From NCBI GenBank assembly GCA_002731195.1, contig PCAI01000029.1:1-14673 (forward strand): DNA of 14,673 nt, in the 5' to 3' direction. The translations under genes were made by a program, and so were the position numbers. Numbering within the stretch: position 1 is the first letter of the stretch; the number at the start of each line of letters is the position of its first letter. The notes below the pieces were generated by a model. The model was given only the letters and a program-made list of their open reading frames with translations, made no database searches and was not told where the DNA came from. This DNA is from Methanobacteriota archaeon. Its GTDB lineage: Archaea; Thermoplasmatota; Poseidoniia; Poseidoniales; Thalassarchaeaceae. Shown here in pieces: positions 6,045 through 13,021 of this stretch.

Positions 6045-9000
6045 GTGAAGGTTCTGAATTCCCTGTTCATGGCGATATTATTGCTATGTTGTCCACTTTC
6101 ATCCATTGCTTCTGTAATGTCAGAGAGGGATGACGATTTTTATCAAAATCATGATGATGGTGATGTTATACAAAATATAATTCCAGAAACGAATCCTTGG
6201 ATTGACTCCGGCATTCTTGACCGTATTAATTCAGGCGCTACAGAAGTTCGTATAACTGCAATAACATGGTCTATTAAAAATCTGAATGATTGGCAACAGA
6301 GAAATAACATTTTTGAAAAACAAGCACCGGCTTCTGAAGGCGAAGAGTTAGTATTCAATGAACCCAAGGATGGCGAAATAAATCATAGGACCTTTTGGAT
6401 AAATTCCAGTTTATTTCACAAATTATTTTCTATTGAAGGAGTGATAGCGTTGATGGATGCAGAACGTAGCCCTGAACCATATGACATTCAACCATTTGAG
6501 AAGCCTATTGAATTCAGTCCAGAATCAGTTAGATCGGGCTCAATTCATGGCGCTAATGATGCTTGGGAAAGAGGATATACCGGCGAAGGAATGGTTGTAG
6601 CAGTAGCCGATACAGGTGTTGACTTTGGCCATCCTGATCTCAATGGGACACAGGCTAGGGTTGAATATGAAGATTCTAATTATACGGGCTGGCCCTTGAT
6701 GTTTGATCACAATAGTATGTATTATTGGTTGGTTGATGGCAATTCATACCCACAAACAAATACATGGTATGCTAATACTTCTTTTGTTGACTTTGATAAT
6801 GATAGCGATGGATTATTGGACGAGACAGGATACAATATCACTGGAATAAATGCTTCATTATCTGGAATTTATCATCTTGGTGAACATCCAGATCCAACAT
6901 TAAGGAACAAAGTTGGAGGAGATGTCCCTATTTTGGTTGTTGATGATATAACATTAGGAATTTATGAAACAGTTTATCCAGATATTGATTTAGATAATTG
7001 GTTTGGAAATGAGACTCCTATGAGGCCTGGTGAAGAAACATCAGGTAGAGATGTTGATGGAGACGGATTATGGGATATTTCTGCCGGTTTAGTTTATTGG
7101 GTTGCAGATGGCCAAAATGGAGCCCCTTATGCCGAAACTTATGCAGCAAGACATGGCTATTCTAACAGGATTCCTGGCTCGGGAAATCTCACACTTTTTA
7201 TGCTTGAATCTGGAAATCATGGTACCTTATGTGCAAGTGCTGTGGCTGCACAAGGCATAATTTCAGATGGGGCAATCAAAGGAATGGCGCCTAATGCTAC
7301 AATTTCATCCATTGGTAATCATTATTCAGGAGGGCATGCATTAGATGGTTGGAGATTTATAGCTGAAGGATATGATGGCGATCCAGAAACTCCGGATCAG
7401 CCAAACATAGGCTCTTTCTCATTTGGTTATTCTTCTGTTGATGATTCGGGCTCAGATGGATATTCTTTGTATTTAGATTGGCTTACTAGAATTTATAACC
7501 AGAATATTTCATATGCAGTTGCTATAGGCAATGGAGGTCATGGTTTTGGTACTACTAAGGTACCTGGTGCTGCACATGGAATTTTTTCAGTCGGCGCATT
7601 TAGTAGTAGATCTAGTGATTCCTATGGTCAAAATGCTCCATGGTCGAACAGAGGTCCAAATGTTGTAGGGCGCATGGACCCCGATATCGTTTCTGTGGGT
7701 TGGTCAGCAACCGGAGATATGCCATTAAATTCTTATGATTCGGCAAATTCTGCTTGGACTACATGGGGAGGAACTAGTTTAGCTACTCCTATAGCAGCTG
7801 GATTACTTGCTTTGGTAAGTGAGGCATGGATCGAGAATAATCAGAATTATCCAAAATCCCAGGAATTAAGAGATTTTGTACTTTCAACTTCGGACGATAG
7901 AGGGTATGAGCCCTTTATTCAAGGAGGAGGGTGGTTCAATGCTTCAAGGGCAGTTGCTACTCTAGATGGTCAAAATGGGTCTTGGTGGGCTAGTCCAGCA
8001 CAATGGAATAGTGGCACATTCCAAGGGCAACATAGAGATGCCAATATAAATTTATTAAAACGGGGCGAATCTCAAAACGTAGACATCAATTTTACCAATT
8101 CAGGTCAATCAGAGATATTATTGAAATACACTCCAACAAAATTTGCCCCTTTGGAACACAATGTGATGGTGTGGGAAAGTGTAGGTAATGGTAGTGAAGA
8201 AGGCGCTAATAATACATGGAATGGGCACCAGCCTAGTGAACCTGATTTACTAATCCCCTTACATCTAACCAATAACTCTTCGATTCAACTACATGAAAAT
8301 ACTACCCAACTCCGTGCTCGCGCTACTATCGATTACGCGGCTTTCGACCCATATAAAGAAAGAACAACCCACGAACGAGTATTTTTACAGATTTATCGAT
8401 GGACAGACTATGATTCTGATGGCATATTTCACAACGATACAGACAATGATGGAATGGTTGATTCTGGAGAATGGACCGAACCTAGTGAAATGGAGGAAGT
8501 AACTTATTGGTGGTCAAATGGCCCTCAAGCAGAGGTCAGAGTCGGTTTACCCTTCGAAGATGCAAGGGACGGATTAATGCTGGGCGTTTGGAGGCATGTC
8601 GATGAATTTTCAGATGAAGATACGGTTAGGATAGAGATTGATTGGACTACATTCGGTAAGGTCGAAGATCAATGGATAGATGTACAAGCCGAATCTTTAA
8701 TCCCCGGTGGTAAGAATGAAACTATTAGTATGAACATATCAGTCCCTGAAAGTACTAATCCTGGATTATACCAACATAGTTTATTTATAGAAACATTAAC
8801 TAAAGATTCTACTGGAAATTTTACTATATCTGAATATAACTGGAGTTTACCAATAGTCACAAATGTCCCATGGGAAGGGCCATTCTCACTTATGCCAAAT
8901 GAACTCGATGGCAATGTTTCAAACCAAACATTGTATACTGAATCATGGATTAGTGGTGCTACAAGATGGAATTGGCGCGCCGAAAGTGGTGATTGGAGAT

Positions 9001-12000
9001 TTCTGACAATTGACTGGCCTTCTGAATTAGATACCGGAGGTATGGCTATTCTAGATGTTAATTGGGAAGACAATCCCTACACAGATATAGATGTTCTATG
9101 GCTTTCTGAAACACAGCACGGCTATCATCAAGAATCAACAGATGCTTATGGAGATTCTACATTCTACATAGAATCCCGATCTACAAATAACCATGCAGGA
9201 AGTGGACAACACAATTGGGGTACTTTTACTGGTACTTCTCAGGAAGTATTCGCTGTTCCTGTTAATGAGGGAGTGCACCAAATGGTCCTTCATACAGCAT
9301 TACACGGCGTTGAAACCAATGACAATCCTCTGAATATATCAGTAGGTTATGTTGTTTCTGAAAATTCTGGTCTTGAAAGAACAGTTACCGATTGGTCTGA
9401 AGGTAGTGGTAATGATTCTCTTTACTTATTATCAACAATACCGCTTCCAGTTGATTCAGTAGGAGCTTATGGGTGGAATAAAGAGATAAATTTCGATAAT
9501 GAAACTGCTTTTCACGATGGTTCAGATAAAATGGACGCCTCTTGGTGGTACAATTTTTCGGTAAGTAATGCCGAAGAGATTTCTATTAATATGGATGCTT
9601 ATGGCGATTCAGATTTAGATTTGTATCTATTTCGCGATTCCAATGATGATGGTAACTTTAGCTCGAATGAAGAAGTTGCAAGATCTTGGAGTAGTTCTTC
9701 TTCCGAATCTATTGTTGTTGTCGATCCAGAAGAAGGAAATTACTCTATTGCAGTATTGGGTTGGTCAGTACCAGGTGATTCAGTACAATTTTGGCTTAAA
9801 GGAGAAATCATTGGAGGAAATCAATTACGAATATCAAATAATACAATCTTATCTCCAGATTCAATATCTCAATTATGGCCAAATGGAGCTATTGAATTGG
9901 GAGGAGACATCCCCCATAGTGTTTTACAGGTAGACATAGACTTTGATTTACCAAATGGAAAAGGGAACTGGACAGGTTTCGTAGATGTTATTTTAGAGGG
10001 AGGAATAAATTTCAGATTACCATATTCTTATGAATTAATAGACTCTTCTCCCATTGTTTCCTTTTTGACTCCTACAAATATGACTTATACAAATGAATTA
10101 ATTGACATACAACTGCATGCAGTTGATGTTGGAGACGGTTTTTATTTACAAAATTTAGAATGCTATAATCTCAGTAATAATTCCAGCTTATTATCTGCCA
10201 ACTCGGCCTATGGCATAAGCCATAATGGCAGCTTTTTTAATATCACAGAGTCTTGGAATAGTCAGAATTATTCCAATCTCTCCGATATACAATTTAGAGA
10301 GGTTTGGGTTAACTCTTCAATACCGGAGTTAGAGCAATGGCACGATTATGAGGCAATATTACATGATACTTATGGAAATTCGGATCATGCATTCTTATCG
10401 GTTCTATATGATGTCACGGCCCCTGAATTATTCATTACTGGTATTCCTTCGATAACTAATCAGCAAAATCTAGTAATAGACATATTTACCGAGCCCGACT
10501 CAATTCTGAAAATAGATGGAGTAGATGTATCTGTTGACAATAATGGGCATGCTCAATATATGATTGACCTTACTAATTCTCAGTCTAGTCACTATTTCAA
10601 TGAGGACGAATATGCTCCATTTTACTATCTGGCGGAACAAAATATTTTATCTATCAATTCATCAGATTTTTCTGGTAACTCTGAAGAACGTTCATTCCAA
10701 GTAATTTATGATGCCAATTCCCCCAATTTTAATTTAACAAAGATTACAGATCAAGGCGGATTTGACTACAATATGTCAATTCTAAAAGGGCCTACTAACA
10801 TTACAAATGCGCAAATTTGGATCGATATCCCTTCTGATTCCAAGGAATGGTGTTTAAGGTTGATTGGAATTTCTTCAAATGATAATTTTGAAGAATGCGA
10901 TGAGAAAAATCTTTTTCCTCAGATATTCAATGAATCTACTGGATACCCAATTAATGGAGTTTCTGAGTATGAAAATTATTTCAGTACAATTCTACAAATA
11001 AATCTAGATAATCTCACGAATGGTGATTACGAGATGATAATTGAAGTAATTGATTGGGCGAATAATTCTAAAACAGAAAGTTGGGAAATATCCTTTGATA
11101 CTATTACTCCAATTGTTAACTGGTATTCTAATCCTTCAGAAGATAATACGCTGAATAGTCATTTACAAAATTTGACGTGGACAGTTTCTGAGGATGTTAG
11201 AGTAAATTTCACCATAGATGGAAATTTAATATTCTCCGAAAATGAATCTAATGGTGGTTATTTCAATTATGAGTTAGTTAATACTGGGGCACATTTATTG
11301 TGTTTTGAAGCAATAGATAATACGCTATGGCATGAAAACTATAATTCTTATAGGGAGTGTACATTAATGTTACTGGCCTCCTCAATTTATGATACTCAAG
11401 TGTCTGCATTTACCAATGAAGGATTAGTTTCTTCCGATTCCCTTCAAGTCATTCTACAAAGGGAATCATCCCAAGAAATAAGGTGGTATAGCATTGACTC
11501 CGGGGAAGTTAATATTATTCCACCGGGTGATGAGGTAGTAGTTTTAAATATAGATTTAGAAGAAGGATATAATGAATTCATGATTGAAATATTTTCTCTC
11601 GATGAAATTGATAATTATTCTATATCATTAATCAGAGATTCTACTGCTCCTAGTTTTTCATTCTCTGAATACAATTTCCGCAACTCGCCATTGAACACTT
11701 TGAAAACATTGGAGGGAATTTGCGAAGCCGACTTGTCTGTTTCGATAAGTAGTGATTTGGAGAATCATGACTTTATTTGTCCCAAAGAGGGCAATTTCAC
11801 GATTGAAATATCTATTCCTCCTCAATCTGGAATTTATGAAATTGTTGGATACACTGTTGATGAAGCAGAAAATAGAGCTGATTATTCAATCAATGTCGAA
11901 AAACAGGATTGGGGAGAGTGGGCTCTGGAAGATGTCAAAAATCAAGGGCCAATTCTTTTTTGGGGAATTTCTGTATTATCATTTTTATTCATAGTCATAG

Positions 12001-12044
12001 GTATTAATTTCATTTTTACTCGTAGAAAAAACGCCTCTTATTAG
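6045..12044 (+). CDS. Giant membrane-anchored subtilisin-family (S8) exopeptidase
   Basis: A predicted extracellular serine endopeptidase of 1999 residues. The GTG at 6045 begins a signal peptide (MKVLNSLFMAILLLCCPLSS, cleaved near residue 25). An in-frame TTG at 5985 would spoil it and overlaps the tRNA promoter. Residues about 30-160 look like a propeptide. The catalytic triad is Asp189 (VADTGVDFGHPD), His392 (GNHGTLCAS) and Ser578 (GGTSLATPIAAG), with oxyanion Asn496 (GNGG). About 200 residues lie between Asp and His, far more than in subtilisin, and include acidic Ca-binding-like segments near 249 and 336 (DVDGDGLWD). Then follow another acidic segment near 788 (DYDSDGIFHND), a beta-rich region near 870-930, a PPC-like domain (about 1165-1252, DSDLDLYLF), and Ig-like modules opening with DxTAP-type turns at 1456, 1556, 1685 and 1865. 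A single helix at 1970-1991 followed by TRRK anchors the C-terminus, with the bulk of the protein outside. N-x-S/T sequons are dense. Confidence 0.93.
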   Translation: MKVLNSLFMAILLLCCPLSSIASVMSERDDDFYQNHDDGDVIQNIIPETNPWIDSGILDRINSGATEVRITAITWSIKNLNDWQQRNNIFEKQAPASEGEELVFNEPKDGEINHRTFWINSSLFHKLFSIEGVIALMDAERSPEPYDIQPFEKPIEFSPESVRSGSIHGANDAWERGYTGEGMVVAVADTGVDFGHPDLNGTQARVEYEDSNYTGWPLMFDHNSMYYWLVDGNSYPQTNTWYANTSFVDFDNDSDGLLDETGYNITGINASLSGIYHLGEHPDPTLRNKVGGDVPILVVDDITLGIYETVYPDIDLDNWFGNETPMRPGEETSGRDVDGDGLWDISAGLVYWVADGQNGAPYAETYAARHGYSNRIPGSGNLTLFMLESGNHGTLCASAVAAQGIISDGAIKGMAPNATISSIGNHYSGGHALDGWRFIAEGYDGDPETPDQPNIGSFSFGYSSVDDSGSDGYSLYLDWLTRIYNQNISYAVAIGNGGHGFGTTKVPGAAHGIFSVGAFSSRSSDSYGQNAPWSNRGPNVVGRMDPDIVSVGWSATGDMPLNSYDSANSAWTTWGGTSLATPIAAGLLALVSEAWIENNQNYPKSQELRDFVLSTSDDRGYEPFIQGGGWFNASRAVATLDGQNGSWWASPAQWNSGTFQGQHRDANINLLKRGESQNVDINFTNSGQSEILLKYTPTKFAPLEHNVMVWESVGNGSEEGANNTWNGHQPSEPDLLIPLHLTNNSSIQLHENTTQLRARATIDYAAFDPYKERTTHERVFLQIYRWTDYDSDGIFHNDTDNDGMVDSGEWTEPSEMEEVTYWWSNGPQAEVRVGLPFEDARDGLMLGVWRHVDEFSDEDTVRIEIDWTTFGKVEDQWIDVQAESLIPGGKNETISMNISVPESTNPGLYQHSLFIETLTKDSTGNFTISEYNWSLPIVTNVPWEGPFSLMPNELDGNVSNQTLYTESWISGATRWNWRAESGDWRFLTIDWPSELDTGGMAILDVNWEDNPYTDIDVLWLSETQHGYHQESTDAYGDSTFYIESRSTNNHAGSGQHNWGTFTGTSQEVFAVPVNEGVHQMVLHTALHGVETNDNPLNISVGYVVSENSGLERTVTDWSEGSGNDSLYLLSTIPLPVDSVGAYGWNKEINFDNETAFHDGSDKMDASWWYNFSVSNAEEISINMDAYGDSDLDLYLFRDSNDDGNFSSNEEVARSWSSSSSESIVVVDPEEGNYSIAVLGWSVPGDSVQFWLKGEIIGGNQLRISNNTILSPDSISQLWPNGAIELGGDIPHSVLQVDIDFDLPNGKGNWTGFVDVILEGGINFRLPYSYELIDSSPIVSFLTPTNMTYTNELIDIQLHAVDVGDGFYLQNLECYNLSNNSSLLSANSAYGISHNGSFFNITESWNSQNYSNLSDIQFREVWVNSSIPELEQWHDYEAILHDTYGNSDHAFLSVLYDVTAPELFITGIPSITNQQNLVIDIFTEPDSILKIDGVDVSVDNNGHAQYMIDLTNSQSSHYFNEDEYAPFYYLAEQNILSINSSDFSGNSEERSFQVIYDANSPNFNLTKITDQGGFDYNMSILKGPTNITNAQIWIDIPSDSKEWCLRLIGISSNDNFEECDEKNLFPQIFNESTGYPINGVSEYENYFSTILQINLDNLTNGDYEMIIEVIDWANNSKTESWEISFDTITPIVNWYSNPSEDNTLNSHLQNLTWTVSEDVRVNFTIDGNLIFSENESNGGYFNYELVNTGAHLLCFEAIDNTLWHENYNSYRECTLMLLASSIYDTQVSAFTNEGLVSSDSLQVILQRESSQEIRWYSIDSGEVNIIPPGDEVVVLNIDLEEGYNEFMIEIFSLDEIDNYSISLIRDSTAPSFSFSEYNFRNSPLNTLKTLEGICEADLSVSISSDLENHDFICPKEGNFTIEISIPPQSGIYEIVGYTVDEAENRADYSINVEKQDWGEWALEDVKNQGPILFWGISVLSFLFIVIGINFIFTRRKNASY

Positions 12045-12045
12045 A

Positions 12046-12053
12046 AATATAAT
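12046..12053 (+). promoter_or_regulatory. Candidate TATA box of the hydroxyacyl-CoA dehydrogenase gene
   Basis: AATATAAT directly follows the TAG of the peptidase gene and is centred 40 bases before the ATG at 12090. This predicts a short leader of roughly 12-15 nt and separate transcription from the peptidase. Confidence 0.4.
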
Positions 12054-12083
12054 GCGAAGACTAATTTCTTCATCTCTCTTCGC
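12054..12083 (+). promoter_or_regulatory. Inverted repeat between TATA element and start codon
   Basis: GCGAAGA (12054-12060) is perfectly complementary to TCTTCGC (12077-12083), with a 16-base loop that is mostly T and C. It begins right after the TATA-like element and ends 6 bases before the ATG. It could be an operator over the transcription start, an RNA hairpin in the leader, or a terminator for the peptidase gene. No T-run follows the stem, which weakens the terminator reading. Confidence 0.35.
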
Positions 12084-12089
12084 AATGTC

Positions 12090-12938
12090 ATGGCAATACA
12101 ACATATCGGCGTAATAGGTGCTGGGCAAATGGGTAATGGAATAGCACAGGTTGCTGCATGTGCTGGCTTTCAAGTTACTCTAGTCGATATTAAACAGGCC
12201 TTTCTCGACAAAGCGAAGGAAAATATCCAAACATCTCTTGAAAAATTAGTCAGTAAAGAAAGATTAAGTCAGACAGAATCTCAAAATGCATTATCTAGGA
12301 TAAATTTCCATACTTCTATGCAAGAGGTTTCCGAAGCCGATCTTGTAATTGAAGCAGTCCCAGAAATATTAGATCTTAAAAATTCAATATTCTCGAAACT
12401 TGATGGCATTTGCAAAGATAGTACAATACTTGCATCAAATACTTCGAGTATAAGTATTGATAAAATTGCGAATTCTACTAAAAGACCTGAATCAGTTATA
12501 GGCATGCATTTCATGAATCCTGTGCCTTTGATGAAGTTGGTTGAAATTATCAATGGAACTAATACTTCTACACAGGTAAATGATATAGTTGTTGATGCTG
12601 CTACAAAAATGGGTAAAATTGCACTTTCTTGTAATGATTCACCCGGTTTCGTTAGCAATAGGATACTTTGCCCTATGTTGAATGAGGCAATATTGACTTT
12701 GGAAGAAGGAGTTGCAGAACCAGAAGCTATAGATGGAATAATGAAATTAGGAATGAATCATCCAATTGGGCCACTCGCATTAGCAGATTTGATAGGATTA
12801 GATACATTATTACATATTTTGGAAGTCTTACATGACGGATTTGGTGAAGATAAATATAGGCCTGCTAGTTTATTAATCCAAATGGTCGAAGATGGCCATT
12901 TGGGACGTAAAACCGGCAAAGGATTCTACGACTATTAA
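12090..12938 (+). CDS. hbd: 3-hydroxyacyl-CoA (3-hydroxybutyryl-CoA) dehydrogenase
   Basis: This NAD(P)-dependent enzyme converts (S)-3-hydroxyacyl-CoA to 3-ketoacyl-CoA, the third step of beta-oxidation. It has 282 residues, the usual length of the stand-alone Hbd/PaaH form. The Rossmann nucleotide site is IGVIGAGQMGNGIAQ (residues 6-20). Catalytic His140 lies in GMHFMNPVPLMKLVE, with its partner Glu152 at the end of that segment. NTSSIS and CNDSPGFVSNRI follow, and the C-terminal domain has GMNHPIGPLALADLIGLD and ends GRKTGKGFYDY. Every key residue is present. No enoyl-CoA hydratase domain is fused, unlike FadB-type proteins. The ATG at 12090 fits the family start; an ATG five bases upstream opens only a nine-codon out-of-frame peptide. 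It is separated from the acyl-CoA dehydrogenase gene by the giant peptidase gene, so the two are not in one operon. Confidence 0.95.
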   Translation: MAIQHIGVIGAGQMGNGIAQVAACAGFQVTLVDIKQAFLDKAKENIQTSLEKLVSKERLSQTESQNALSRINFHTSMQEVSEADLVIEAVPEILDLKNSIFSKLDGICKDSTILASNTSSISIDKIANSTKRPESVIGMHFMNPVPLMKLVEIINGTNTSTQVNDIVVDAATKMGKIALSCNDSPGFVSNRILCPMLNEAILTLEEGVAEPEAIDGIMKLGMNHPIGPLALADLIGLDTLLHILEVLHDGFGEDKYRPASLLIQMVEDGHLGRKTGKGFYDY

Positions 12939-13004
12939 ATTTATACAGTATTATCGAATAATTTACTATGGCTGTTTAATTACGGCCAAAGTTGAAATCA
13001 AAAT

Positions 13005-13015
13005 CCCTAGTAGGG
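13005..13015 (+). repeat. Short palindrome before the PPC-repeat protein gene
   Basis: CCCTAGTAGGG is a perfect inverted repeat of 5 bp with a 1-base centre, ending 6 bases before the ATG at 13022. The right arm (AGGGG) could equally be a Shine-Dalgarno-like sequence, which may be its only role. At this length chance is a real possibility. Confidence 0.3.
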
Positions 13016-13021
13016 GCGTCA

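Noticed and set aside
8293..8502. Small frames inside the peptidase gene (also near 9643-9933 and 11752-11994)
   Set aside because: They are alternate-frame shadows without ribosome binding sites or recognisable protein features.
4662..12938. A beta-oxidation operon joining the acyl-CoA and hydroxyacyl-CoA dehydrogenases
   Set aside because: A minus-strand tRNA and a 6-kb peptidase gene lie between them, and each has its own promoter-like elements.
12968..12979. Three-codon upstream frame (ATGGCTGTTTAA) before the PPC-repeat gene
   Set aside because: Too short to support as a regulatory leader peptide without comparative data.
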